NCBI GenBank assembly: GCA_026706505.1
Contig: JAPOYQ010000328.1
Span: forward strand, 1 to 11,270
DNA length: 11,270 nucleotides
Source of the DNA: Gemmatimonadota bacterium
GTDB lineage: Bacteria; Latescibacterota; UBA2968; UBA8231
Reading direction: 5' to 3'
Shown here: piece after piece, positions 1 through 8,239 of the stretch
Layout: each line of letters starts with the position of its first letter
Position numbering within the stretch: the stretch's first letter is position 1
The notes under the pieces: model-generated
Told to the model about the DNA's origin: nothing
What the model saw: the letters and a program-made list of their open reading frames with translations, nothing else
Databases searched by the model: none
Program-made: the position numbers and the translations under genes

Positions 1-1
1 G

Positions 2-496
2 ACGGTCTTGATGTATGCCGCTCAGGGGGGTGCTGTGGAGGTGGTGCGTCTCTTGCTCGCCAATGGTGCTGACCTCCACGCCCAAGATGCCTCCGGCCGG
101 ACGGTCTTGATGTATGCCGCTCAGGGGGGTGCTGTGGAGGTGGTGCGTCTCTTGTTCGCCAACGGGGCCGACCTCCACGCTCAAGATGTCTCCGGTCGGA
201 TGGTCTTGATGTATGCCGCTCAGGGGGGCGCTGTGGAGGTGGTGCGTCTCTTGTTCGCCAACGGGGCCGACCTCCACAACCCAAATGACTACGGCATTAC
301 GGTCTTGATGTATGCCGCTCAGGGGGGCGCTGTGGAGGTGGTGCGCTTCTTGCTCGCCAACGGGGCCAACATTAATGCCCAAAATAACAACGGCGATACG
401 GCCTTGATGTATGCCGCTCGGGAGGGTGGTGTCGAAATGGCTCGGCTTTTGCTCGCCAACGGGGCCGACATTAACGCCCAAAATGACTACGGCTGG
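2..496 (+). repeat. Five tandem 99-bp ankyrin-coding units
   Basis: Units run 2–100, 101–199, 200–298, 299–397 and 398–496. Units 1 and 2 differ at 7 of 99 bases by my count. The first 78 bases of units 2 and 3 differ at only two positions, one of them silent. Differences concentrate in the last seven codons (loop residues AQDASGR, AQDVSGR, NPNDYGI, AQNNNGD, AQNDYGW). Units 1–4 each carry a run of six G in the same place. This near-identity at silent sites indicates recent duplication or gene conversion. Confidence 0.92.
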
Positions 497-589
497 ACGG
501 CCTTGCGCATTGCCAAAAACAGTCGCAAAAACAGTCACTTCCGCAAAGAAGTGGTAGAACTTCTTGAAGCGGCTGGCGCCACGGAGTAA
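2..589 (+). CDS. Ankyrin-repeat protein, 3' part (5' end outside window)
   Basis: The frame is open from the first complete codon (base 2) to a TAA at 587–589, so the gene enters from outside and the true start is not visible. The 195 visible residues are five 33-residue ankyrin units plus a degenerate capping unit (about residues 166–195). Each unit follows T-x-L-M-Y-A-A-x-x-G-x-V-E-x-x-R-x-L-L-A-N-G-A-x, the helix-turn-helix and beta-hairpin loop signature of ankyrin, with LMYAA in place of the common LHxAA. The last unit loses the consensus (RIAKNSRKN) and ends VVELLEAAGATE, as terminal caps often do. Ankyrin stacks bind other proteins; no catalytic domain is visible and the partner cannot be told. 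It lies 134 bases upstream of the permease series on the same strand, and no functional link is evident. Confidence 0.93.
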   Translation, partial: TVLMYAAQGGAVEVVRLLLANGADLHAQDASGRTVLMYAAQGGAVEVVRLLFANGADLHAQDVSGRMVLMYAAQGGAVEVVRLLFANGADLHNPNDYGITVLMYAAQGGAVEVVRFLLANGANINAQNNNGDTALMYAAREGGVEMARLLLANGADINAQNDYGWTALRIAKNSRKNSHFRKEVVELLEAAGATE

Positions 590-653
590 CCACGCTGATG
601 ACCCGCGTACCGAACCCTGCCGACCGCAGCAGCCGACTCGACGAGGAGAGGGT

Positions 654-737
654 ATGACCTTATCAAGTGAGTCATTCCGTCGGCGAGAACATTGCAGAAT
701 CAAGGGAAAGGAAAATAGAAACTGTGCTACGCAATAA
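654..737 (+). CDS. Possible 27-residue leader ORF overlapping the first permease start
   Basis: An ATG at 654 lies 5 bases after a good ribosome site (GAGGAG at 643–648). It opens a 27-codon frame that stops with TAA at 735–737, 14 bases inside the preferred start (GTG 724) of the downstream permease, in another frame. The peptide is basic (RRR near the middle, several K/R later) with no recognisable domain. Its ribosome site is better than that of the permease. It could therefore act as a translational leader coupling ribosomes into the GTG start, or be the remnant of a former start. This rests only on the signal and geometry and may be chance. Confidence 0.3.
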   Translation: MTLSSESFRRREHCRIKGKENRNCATQ

Positions 738-3213
738 CCTGATCATCGCTTGGCGCAATTTGATGCGCCATCGCCTGCACACGGCGATCAACCTCGCGGG
801 GCTGGGCTTGGGCATGGCGTTCTGCCTGCTCGCCTGGCGTTTTGCCTCTCAGGAGTGGTCGTTTGATCGCTTCCACAGCAAAGCGGACCGGATCTATCGC
901 GTTTATGTCGAGGCCATGGGGTCGGAAGAGGGGCTGATGCGCATAGCCGACGTGATTGACTTTGCTTTTGCGCCCGAGTTGGAAGCCCTCTCTCCGCACA
1001 TAGAGCGCACGGTGCGCCTCAGTGCGGGGGATGGGAACGAAAGAAAGAGGCGCGTTGTGCGGGTGACCTTTGAAGGCAGTTCGTTTGAGGAGGAATTCCT
1101 CGCCGTCGATCCTGCATTCTTCGAGGTCTTCGACTTCCCGCTTCTGCTAGGGGATGCCTCCACGGCGCTGGCCGAGCGCAACTCCGTCGTGCTGAGCTAC
1201 GAGATGGCTCAACGCCTGTTTGGCGACGCCGATCCGCTAGGGCAGAACTTGACGATGAGGGGGACGAGGTCGGATGTAGAAGACTTCACCATCACCGGAG
1301 TAGCCGCGCCGGTTCCGCACGCGTCGTCAATTCAGTTTAACATGCTGCTGCCGTTTGAGAACACGGAATTCTTATTCCGCAAGCTCCCCAATGAGTGGGA
1401 CGGCTCGTGCAACGCATACGTCCTCCTCGCGTCAGGGGCAGACCCAGCCGACCTCGTGCCGGCCTTCGCGCAACTCACGCGGAGCATGATCCAAAGTGAT
1501 GGACAGGAGCCACCAGAAGACTTCCCGGAGGAGTTCTCGCCATTTCGGATGCAGCCGCTGATTGACCTGCACTCGGATACCAGTCTAAGGCAATCAATTG
1601 GGCACGGTGTAGTAGAGTCGAGGGATCCGTTCATCTCGTATGTGCTCGTCAGTATCGCCTTGGCGGTTTTGTTGATGGGGTGCATCAACTTCGTCAATCT
1701 GGCCATTGGCCGGGTCTCGCTGCGAGCGGCCGAGGTTGGCGTACGCAAGGCGGCGGGTGCCGGACGCGGACAGTTGATGCGTCAGTTCATCGGCGAGGCA
1801 GTGGTGTTGTCTGTTGTCGGGGTGGGTGCCGGGTGTGCGTTGGCGGCGCTGCTACTGCCGGCGTTCAACGCGATCTTTTCGCAGGAGCTATCGCTCGGTT
1901 TGAGCGAGCCGAGTATGCTGGGTGCATTAGGGGTGTTGTTGCTGCTGGTCAGCTTGGGTGCTGGTTGGTATCCGGCGCTCGTGCTCTCCCGTCTGACGCC
2001 CCTGAACGCGATTCGGCGCAACGTGTCCATAACTGGAGTTGCTCGGCTCAGCCGCGTGTTAGTCAGTGTGCAGTTGGCCATTTCCGTGGGGTTGATCACC
2101 AGCACCTTGGTCATGTATCACCAGCTAGAGCACTTAATGACTCGGCACACCGATCAGGAGCGCGTCATCTTAGTGGATACGGACTCTATCGGCCCCATGA
2201 ATCATCTGAATTCTCTCGTGAATGTCTTTTTGCAGCACAGTCGCATCGCCTCGATCTCCCTGATGGATGAAGACTATGAAGATTTCTTGGACTTCGGACG
2301 CCTCAGCGGGAGATTCTGGGCAGTGACGGAGAGCGGCAGGGAAGCAAACATCCTTCCCTACGAGGTGGACCACAACTTTGTCGAGACCCTGAACTTGGAG
2401 TTGATACATGGCCGAGATTTCTCGCTGGACCAAGGAGACAAGGATAACCTTGTGGTGATCTCCGAGAGCGCAGCAGCGCGCCTCGGATTCGCCGACCCGA
2501 TTGGTGAGACGATCGATATCGTCCACACGATGAGTAGGGAGGGGGGACGCAAGCCAATAGGTGGCAGGCGCGGGACTGGAGCGCGCATCATCGGCGTAGT
2601 CAAGGACTTCACCTTCGAGTCAGGATACGAGGACTTCCCTCCGAGCCTGCTGTTACTCGCCCCCGACTATGGCACTCCCGATCTCATGTTCGTGCGCGTG
2701 AAACCGGGGGATATGCAAGAAGTCGTCCAGTACATGCAGGAGACGTGGAGCAGCATCATTAGCGACGAAGACTTCCACTTCTCCTTCCTGCAGCAGGATA
2801 TGGAAGCGGCCTACCGCGCCGAGTTGCGCTGGCGTCGGCTGATCACCTGGGCTGCGGTCGGCGCGGTGTTCATCTCTGTATTGGGTGCCTTTGCGCTTAC
2901 CGCCCTCGCCGCCGGTCGCCGCACCAAGGAGATCGGCATCCGCAAGGCCCTTGGTGCCAGCGTCTTTGGCCTTACCACGCTGATGACTCGCGAGTTTGCC
3001 TGTCTCGCCCTGATTGGGTCGGCAGTGGCGTGGCCTCTGTCGTGGTGGTGGATGCGCGACTGGCTGAATGGCTTTGCCTTCCGCATTGATCTGGCGGCGT
3101 GGCATTTTGCCGCTGGCGTTGCGATTGCGCTCGTCGCGGTTTTGCTCAGTTCCGGCCATCAGGCGTATAAGGCGGCTAAGGCCGATCCGGTAGAAGCGCT
3201 GCGCTACGAATGA
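724..3213 (+). CDS. MacB/FtsX-type ABC transporter permease, two-module (829 aa)
   Basis: This is an inner-membrane permease of the MacB/FtsX class, in the long form with two periplasmic core plus FtsX modules. TM1 is about residues 18–37, followed by a periplasmic domain with the family signature FDRFHSKADRIYRV. TM2 is about 303–327, TM3 356–380 and TM4 398–420; TM5 at 442–466 opens the second module. A second periplasmic domain leads to TM6 (706–730), TM7 (759–777) and TM8 (793–815). Both FtsX coupling-helix motifs are present, EVGVRKAAGA near 337 and EIGIRKALGA near 736, and the C-terminus is DPVEALRYE. I chose GTG 724 because MLRNNLIIAW then aligns with the ATG start of the gene at 9052; an AGGGAAAGG purine run lies 12 bases upstream. 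GTG 667 would add 19 non-conserved residues. Related proteins use a LolD/MacB-like ATPase to move or mechanically extract envelope substrates. None is encoded here, so the substrate is unknown. The next permease begins 26 bases downstream, which suggests an operon. Confidence 0.93.
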   Translation: MLRNNLIIAWRNLMRHRLHTAINLAGLGLGMAFCLLAWRFASQEWSFDRFHSKADRIYRVYVEAMGSEEGLMRIADVIDFAFAPELEALSPHIERTVRLSAGDGNERKRRVVRVTFEGSSFEEEFLAVDPAFFEVFDFPLLLGDASTALAERNSVVLSYEMAQRLFGDADPLGQNLTMRGTRSDVEDFTITGVAAPVPHASSIQFNMLLPFENTEFLFRKLPNEWDGSCNAYVLLASGADPADLVPAFAQLTRSMIQSDGQEPPEDFPEEFSPFRMQPLIDLHSDTSLRQSIGHGVVESRDPFISYVLVSIALAVLLMGCINFVNLAIGRVSLRAAEVGVRKAAGAGRGQLMRQFIGEAVVLSVVGVGAGCALAALLLPAFNAIFSQELSLGLSEPSMLGALGVLLLLVSLGAGWYPALVLSRLTPLNAIRRNVSITGVARLSRVLVSVQLAISVGLITSTLVMYHQLEHLMTRHTDQERVILVDTDSIGPMNHLNSLVNVFLQHSRIASISLMDEDYEDFLDFGRLSGRFWAVTESGREANILPYEVDHNFVETLNLELIHGRDFSLDQGDKDNLVVISESAAARLGFADPIGETIDIVHTMSREGGRKPIGGRRGTGARIIGVVKDFTFESGYEDFPPSLLLLAPDYGTPDLMFVRVKPGDMQEVVQYMQETWSSIISDEDFHFSFLQQDMEAAYRAELRWRRLITWAAVGAVFISVLGAFALTALAAGRRTKEIGIRKALGASVFGLTTLMTREFACLALIGSAVAWPLSWWWMRDWLNGFAFRIDLAAWHFAAGVAIALVAVLLSSGHQAYKAAKADPVEALRYE

Positions 3214-3239
3214 GTGAATATCCTCGCTAGGAGTAGATC

Positions 3240-5615
3240 ATGTTCAAGAGCTACCTACACATTGCCGCCCGCCATCTGACCCGCCACCGGCTCTACGCGC
3301 TGACCAACGTCGGCGGCTTAGCGGTCGGGCTCGCGGGCTGTATGCTCATGGCCATCTGGGTGCTCGGCCAACTGGAGACCGACCGCTTTCACGAGCACGG
3401 CGAGCGCATCTACCGAGTCGTCACCGAGGGCGAGAAAGGTGCCCGCCTGACGACGCCTGCCGTCCTCGGCACCAGCCTTCAGCGCGAGACGACCGAGGTG
3501 GAAGCCGTAGTGCGCATGCTAAACGTGGACAACCCAGTGCCGCTCGTCAGCCACGGTGAGAAGCGTTTCTACGAGGACGCCTTTCTCTTTGCCGACCCGG
3601 AGGTTCTGAAGGTTTTTACCCTGCCCTTGGTAGCGGGCGACGCCGCTACGGCGCTTGCCCAGCCTTTTACCGTCCTCCTCTCCGAGTCTGCGGCGCGCAA
3701 GCTGTTCGGCGACGCCGATCCCATGGGGCAAGTCATCCGCTTTAAGGATCACCTCGACCTGAAGGTGACCGGGATTCTGCGCGACCTACCCGAGCAGTCG
3801 CACCTGCGGATCGAGTTCCTCGCCTCCTTTGCCACAGTGGAACGCTGGCTGGGGCCTACTGCGGTGAGCGACTGGCGGCGCAGCATGTACCGCACGTATC
3901 TGCTGCTGCGTCCCGGCGTTGAGAAAGATGCGTTGCGCCCGCAGCTCGACCAACTGCGGCAAGAGCACTTCGGCGCTGACGATCGCGGCCACTGGGAGCT
4001 ACAGGCGCTCCAGCGGATTCATCTCCATTCGCGGGAGGATCTGGGCATCGCAGGAGGTGGAGACATCCGCGAGGTGATCATCTTGGCGACGGTCGCGTGC
4101 TTGGTCCTGCTCGTCGCCTGCCTCAACTACGCCAATTTGGGAACCGCTCTGGCTGCACAGCGGGTGCGCGAGATTGGGCTGCGGTTGTCGATGGGCGCTG
4201 GTCGCAGCCAACTGGCGCGGCAATTCCTGATCGAGTCGGCCGTGGTGACCTCCTTGGCCTTTGCTATCGCCGTGGTCTTGGCGGACTCCTTGGCTCCATA
4301 CGTGACGCGCTTCGGCGGGATGGAGATTGCCTTGGCGTACTCCGATCCGCAGGTGCTGGCCTTGATGGCGTCGATCTTTCTCTTGGCGGTGGTCCTGTCG
4401 GGCGGCTACCCTGCCTTTTGCCTTGCCCGGATCGCGCCGGTGCGGGCCTTGGAGGGTAGTGGAGCCGTTGGCAGCAGAAGGGGTCGCCTAGGCATGGTGA
4501 CGGCGCAGTTTGTCGTCTCCGTGGGACTGCTCTGTGCAACGGCGATTGCTCAGCAGCAATTGGCCTTTATCGAGAACGCGGAGCTTGGTATCGAGACCGA
4601 GCAGGTATTGGTGGTGCCGATCCGCAGTCAGCCGATGCGGAGCGACCCGCAGGCGGTGAAGGCGCGGTTGGGCCAGCTACCGGAGATTTCCTCGGTGAGC
4701 GCGGCCGCTTTGTTCCCGGCAGGGCCGGTGGGCAGAAGCAGCATCCAGCCGCACAGTGCGGAGGCAGATCCCGTGAGCGTCGATTTGCTGTGGGTCGATG
4801 CTGGCGCGACGGAAACGCTCGGCATGACCTTGGCAGCAGGAGAGGGGTTTACTGAGACCATGGAGCCGCGCAATGGGTACTTCGTCCTCTCTCAGGCGGC
4901 AGTGCAAGCGCTGGGATGGGAGTCCGCGGAGGCTGCTATTGGTCGGACTTTGGCGATTGGGCAAGCTGGGGGCACGGGCGTCTCACCTGAAGGCACGGTC
5001 GTCGGCGTGGTTGAGGACTTCCACTCAGGCTCTCTGCGGCGTGGCATCCAACCGGTCGTCATGCAGCTATGGCCGTGGCACAATTACCTGCTCATTCGCT
5101 TTCGCGCCCATTCCCTACAGCACGTAGTGCAGCAAGCTGAGGCGGTGATGGTGGAGTTAGATCCCGTTCACCCGTTTGAGTATTCCCTGCTCGACGATCG
5201 CTTTGCCGCTTTGTACCGAAAGGATGAAAGACTGGGGACGCTGTTCGCCGGCTTCGGCGGGCTGTCCCTGCTCGTCGCCTGCGTGGGGATGTTTGGTCTC
5301 GCTTCCTTTGCCGCGCAGCGCCGGCGCATGGAGTTCGGCGTGCGCAAGGTGTTGGGTGCTAGTGGGGTAGAGATCGGCCGCCTTCTCGCCGGAGAGCTCA
5401 CGCGCTTGGTGCTGGTGGCCAGCTTACTCGCCTGCCCGATCGCCTACTTTGGCATGGCTGGGTGGATGGAGCAGTTCAGCGAGCGCGCCGAGGTCGGTGC
5501 TGGTCCGTTCGTCGCGGCGGTTGCAGCCGCATTGGTCGCCGCTTGGGTGAGCGTCGCGTACCACGCCGTCAGGACGAGTCGGATCGATCCGGTGGAAGCG
5601 TTGAGATACGAGTAG
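3240..5615 (+). CDS. MacB/FtsX-type ABC transporter permease, two-module (791 aa)
   Basis: Second paralogue in the series. ATG 3240 has a good ribosome site (AGGAG at 3229–3233, 6 bases away), and the N-terminus MFKSYLHIAARHL matches the family start. The predicted order is TM1 about 18–43, a MacB-like periplasmic domain with HEHGERIYRV, TM2 278–304, TM3 330–352, TM4 374–396, TM5 419–440, a second periplasmic domain, TM6 664–690, TM7 715–738 and TM8 754–776. Coupling-helix motifs are EIGLRLSMGA near 310, a divergent form lacking the usual lysine, and EFGVRKVLGA near 698. The C-terminus RTSRIDPVEALRYE defines the 'B-type' tail that recurs as fragments at 8107–8172 and 9009–9032. It is less similar to its two neighbours than they are to each other. 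It is probably cotranscribed with them, and its substrate is unknown. Confidence 0.94.
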   Translation: MFKSYLHIAARHLTRHRLYALTNVGGLAVGLAGCMLMAIWVLGQLETDRFHEHGERIYRVVTEGEKGARLTTPAVLGTSLQRETTEVEAVVRMLNVDNPVPLVSHGEKRFYEDAFLFADPEVLKVFTLPLVAGDAATALAQPFTVLLSESAARKLFGDADPMGQVIRFKDHLDLKVTGILRDLPEQSHLRIEFLASFATVERWLGPTAVSDWRRSMYRTYLLLRPGVEKDALRPQLDQLRQEHFGADDRGHWELQALQRIHLHSREDLGIAGGGDIREVIILATVACLVLLVACLNYANLGTALAAQRVREIGLRLSMGAGRSQLARQFLIESAVVTSLAFAIAVVLADSLAPYVTRFGGMEIALAYSDPQVLALMASIFLLAVVLSGGYPAFCLARIAPVRALEGSGAVGSRRGRLGMVTAQFVVSVGLLCATAIAQQQLAFIENAELGIETEQVLVVPIRSQPMRSDPQAVKARLGQLPEISSVSAAALFPAGPVGRSSIQPHSAEADPVSVDLLWVDAGATETLGMTLAAGEGFTETMEPRNGYFVLSQAAVQALGWESAEAAIGRTLAIGQAGGTGVSPEGTVVGVVEDFHSGSLRRGIQPVVMQLWPWHNYLLIRFRAHSLQHVVQQAEAVMVELDPVHPFEYSLLDDRFAALYRKDERLGTLFAGFGGLSLLVACVGMFGLASFAAQRRRMEFGVRKVLGASGVEIGRLLAGELTRLVLVASLLACPIAYFGMAGWMEQFSERAEVGAGPFVAAVAAALVAAWVSVAYHAVRTSRIDPVEALRYE

Positions 5616-5671
5616 GAATGTTTGAGAACTAACAGTCCTGAACACTCAATGAGAATATGGGGAATCACACT

Positions 5672-8068
5672 ATGTGGAAGAGCAATCTGATCATTGCCCT
5701 GCGCGTGTTGGGACGCAACAAGATGATCTCGCTGATCAACATCGTCGGCCTGTCTGTGGCCTTTGCCGTGGCGGTCCTGTGTCTGCTGTTCGTGCGCCAC
5801 GAGACCTCCTTCGACGCTTGGCACGAAAAAGGGGATCGAATATTCGCCATCTATGTCGACTCTCCAGAGCCCGAACCCGGTGACCCTTTCAACCGTCACA
5901 CCATGATACGTGACAGTGAGCGCGAAGCTGTGCGTACCAAAGTCGCCGGCATCCGCGAATCGGTTTCCATAGTGGATGGAGACGGCGAAGTCTCGTATGG
6001 CGATGAGACCTTTGACGAGGACTTCCTCGCCGTCGATCCGGCCTTCCTCACCATGTTCACCTTGCCGTTGGCTGCGGGCGATGCGACGACGGCCCTCGAC
6101 GATCCCCAGAACGTTGTTCTCGCCCATGAGACGGCGCAGAAGTACTTCGGCCCGGATGTTCCAGCCCACGCCATGCTGGGCGAGCGCATCCAGTTGCACA
6201 CCGTCGAGCGGGATTACTCGACATCGCCAGCTAAGGAGACGCCTATTGAGGTGGAGCGCACCATTGCGGGTGTGCTGGCACCCCTGCCGGGGCCTTCCAT
6301 TTTGCGTCTAAAGGTACTCGTGCCCGCAGTAACGGCTGAAACTCTGGACTTCAGGGGCCTAGACGGACTTTTTATTGAACTCGAAGAGGGCATAGAGCCT
6401 ACCGAAGTGGAAACGCGACTGGAGCCCCTGACCTCTCGGGATCGACTGAAGTTGCAACCTTTTGCAGGCGCTCATTTAGGACCTAGTATAACGGGACCCG
6501 TCCCTCTCGGTTATGGCTCGGTCGAGCATGTCTATCTGCTGGCAGGGCTGGCCGCGCTTGTGCTGCTGATCGCAGCTATCAACTTCGTCAATCTCGCCAT
6601 GAGCCGCGCCATGACGCGGACCTTGGAAGTTGGGATGCGCAAGGCGATCGGCGCGACGCGCCACCAGCTTTCCAACCAATTCCTCGCTGAAGCAATCGTG
6701 GTGAGCCTAATCGCCATCGTCGTTGGCATGGGCCTTGCCGAAGTCCTGCTGCCGACGTTTAACGCGGTCGTGTATCAGCAGTTAGAGATCGAGTGGCTGG
6801 CTGTCGAGACGGGGATAGGTGCCTTAACTCTTGCTTTGGTGGTCGGCGTTCTCTCGGGCTTGTATCCGGCTCAAGTGGTTGCGCGGCTCCATCCCGTCCG
6901 GGCACTGTCTAGGAAGACGCCTCAGCCGGGTCGCGGTCTGCTTGGTCGCGGTCTGCTTGTCGTGCAGTTTGCACTGTCGGCCATTCTCGTCGTCGTGACG
7001 ATCACTATGGCGCGACAGCTCGATTTCATGCGGACTAAGGATTTGGGCTTCGACGGCGACCAAGTCTTGCTGGCTATCCAATTTAAAGGCGATCTCGATG
7101 CTTTGCAGATTGAGCGCCTTGCCAACGAGATCAATTCCCGACCGGGACTTGTACAGGGAGTCACCGGTGCCTCGGCAGCCCCCGGCTTTGGCGGCCTACC
7201 CCCCATGACAATCCGGTCCGATGAGAAAGTGCTCCACGCCAAGCCCTTCTACGTGAGTCCAAACTTCCTAAGCGTCATGGGGATCGAGGTCCTCTTCGGG
7301 CAGGGCTTCGAGGGCTTCGATCCCAATCTGCCGCACGGCGTCCTGCTCAATGAAACCGCCGCGCGCTTCTTCGGCTCTGAAGACCTAATCGGCCGCACCT
7401 TGACGCTCCCTGATGATAATGACGAGCCGATGACGGTAATCGGCATAGTCGAGGATTTTCACTTCGTGAATATGCGCCATGCCATAGGGCCAGCTTTTTT
7501 GACGACTCCCAAATTGCGGGAAGATCAGTTCGATCACACCTTGTTCCGGCTCGACCGTGCCGACCTGCCCGCGGCAGTTGAAGAGGTAAAGACGCTGTGG
7601 AAGCGGGTTTTGCCGGAATACGAATTATGGGGCGTGCGCTTCCTCGACGAGAGATTTGCTGCGGAATACTGGGAAGAGCAGCGCGTCGGCGTTGTCATGC
7701 GATGGATGAGTGCCGTCGCCATTGCGATCTCCTGCATGGGGCTTTTTGGCTTGGTCGCCTTAGCGGCGGTGCGGCGCACCAAGGAAATTGGCATCCGCAA
7801 GGTATTAGGCGCTACCACCGGCAGCGTGCTGCTGTTGATGTCGCGCGAATTCGGCTGGCTGGTGGTGGCGGCCAATGTGATTGCTTGGCCTGTGGCTTAT
7901 TTCGCGTTGAACCGCTGGCTCGCGTTCTACGCCTATCGCATTGACATTGGCTTGGGTTGGTTTGTGCTGGCGGGCGTGGGCGTGCTCGCCGTTGCGCTGG
8001 CTACTGTCAGCAGTCAGACGTGGTTGGCGGCGCGGACCAATCCGGCGGATGCGTTGAGATACGAGTAA
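5672..8068 (+). CDS. MacB/FtsX-type ABC transporter permease, two-module (798 aa)
   Basis: Third intact paralogue. I prefer ATG 5672 because MWKSNLIIALRVL aligns with the starts of the other family members and a GGGGA run lies 8 bases upstream (5659–5663). ATG 5657 in the same frame would add five residues. TM1 is about 18–41, then a periplasmic domain with HEKGDRIFAI and FLAVDPAF (the latter shared with the first permease). TM2 is 286–310, TM3 338–360, TM4 384–404, TM5 429–450, then the second periplasmic domain, TM6 677–700, TM7 727–746 and TM8 761–781. Coupling motifs are EVGMRKAIGA near 319 and EIGIRKVLGA near 705. It ends SSQTWLAARTNPADALRYE, the 'A-type' tail that is repeated as a fragment at 8930–9004. 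It follows the second permease by 56 bases and is the last intact permease here. The reading frame shows no break. Confidence 0.93.
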   Translation: MWKSNLIIALRVLGRNKMISLINIVGLSVAFAVAVLCLLFVRHETSFDAWHEKGDRIFAIYVDSPEPEPGDPFNRHTMIRDSEREAVRTKVAGIRESVSIVDGDGEVSYGDETFDEDFLAVDPAFLTMFTLPLAAGDATTALDDPQNVVLAHETAQKYFGPDVPAHAMLGERIQLHTVERDYSTSPAKETPIEVERTIAGVLAPLPGPSILRLKVLVPAVTAETLDFRGLDGLFIELEEGIEPTEVETRLEPLTSRDRLKLQPFAGAHLGPSITGPVPLGYGSVEHVYLLAGLAALVLLIAAINFVNLAMSRAMTRTLEVGMRKAIGATRHQLSNQFLAEAIVVSLIAIVVGMGLAEVLLPTFNAVVYQQLEIEWLAVETGIGALTLALVVGVLSGLYPAQVVARLHPVRALSRKTPQPGRGLLGRGLLVVQFALSAILVVVTITMARQLDFMRTKDLGFDGDQVLLAIQFKGDLDALQIERLANEINSRPGLVQGVTGASAAPGFGGLPPMTIRSDEKVLHAKPFYVSPNFLSVMGIEVLFGQGFEGFDPNLPHGVLLNETAARFFGSEDLIGRTLTLPDDNDEPMTVIGIVEDFHFVNMRHAIGPAFLTTPKLREDQFDHTLFRLDRADLPAAVEEVKTLWKRVLPEYELWGVRFLDERFAAEYWEEQRVGVVMRWMSAVAIAISCMGLFGLVALAAVRRTKEIGIRKVLGATTGSVLLLMSREFGWLVVAANVIAWPVAYFALNRWLAFYAYRIDIGLGWFVLAGVGVLAVALATVSSQTWLAARTNPADALRYE

Positions 8069-8073
8069 ATGCA
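7994..8073 (+). repeat. A-type permease tail, left copy of an 80-bp direct repeat
   Basis: The last 75 bases of the third permease gene plus five bases beyond its stop match 8930–9009 with five mismatches by my count, four of them silent in the shared frame. The final stretch, from the codons for AARTN through the stop and into ATGCA, is identical. The repeats lie 936 bases apart in the same orientation and flank the B-tail fragment, the start stub and the toxin–antitoxin pair. Confidence 0.9.
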
Positions 8074-8106
8074 GCATCACCGCATGTACACCGTGGCCGA
8101 GTTGAT

Positions 8107-8172
8107 TGCCGCTTGGGCTATGCCATCAGGACGAGTCGGATCGATCCGGTAGAAGCTCTGCGCTGTGAGTAG
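8107..8172 (+). pseudogene. B-type permease 3' tail fragment
   Basis: This segment matches the end of the second permease gene (5530–5615). It reads RTSRIDPVEALRCE followed by TAG, preceded by a GCCGCTTGGG block that corresponds to codons for AAW. About 14 bases of the full-length gene are missing between that block and the RTSRID part, which breaks the frame. No upstream gene body is attached, because the third permease ends at 8068. It is therefore a leftover 3' end of a lost or recombined paralogue. Confidence 0.8.
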
Positions 8173-8197
8173 TCAGGCTCAAGCGCAACTATAGATG

Positions 8198-8234
8198 AAG
8201 GAGATTCAGGATGCTGTGCAGTTACGTCGCAATC
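8198..8234 (+). pseudogene. Start stub of a lost permease: ribosome site plus eight codons
   Basis: AAGGAG (8198–8203) sits 7 bases before ATG 8211, a near-ideal start signal. The reading is only MLCSYVAI and then TGA at 8235–8237, immediately before the toxin–antitoxin segment. The eight residues resemble family starts (MFKSYLHIA and MLRNNLIIA in intact genes here). I infer that this is the 5' end of a permease gene cut off by the insertion. Eight residues are a short basis, and an unrelated mini-ORF is possible. Confidence 0.45.
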
Positions 8235-8239
8235 TGAGG

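Noticed and set aside
2..496. Regular 99-bp direct repeats as a CRISPR array
   Set aside because: The repeats are contiguous coding units with an open frame and ankyrin residues, with no spacers.
667..723. GTG 667 as the start of the first permease
   Set aside because: It adds 19 residues not shared with paralogues, and the nearest good ribosome site is spaced for ATG 654 rather than for 667.
5444..6199. A 251-codon open frame on the minus strand across the junction of the second and third permeases
   Set aside because: It lies opposite two clear permease genes, has no recognisable domain or good start, and fits the chance openness expected opposite GC-rich codons.
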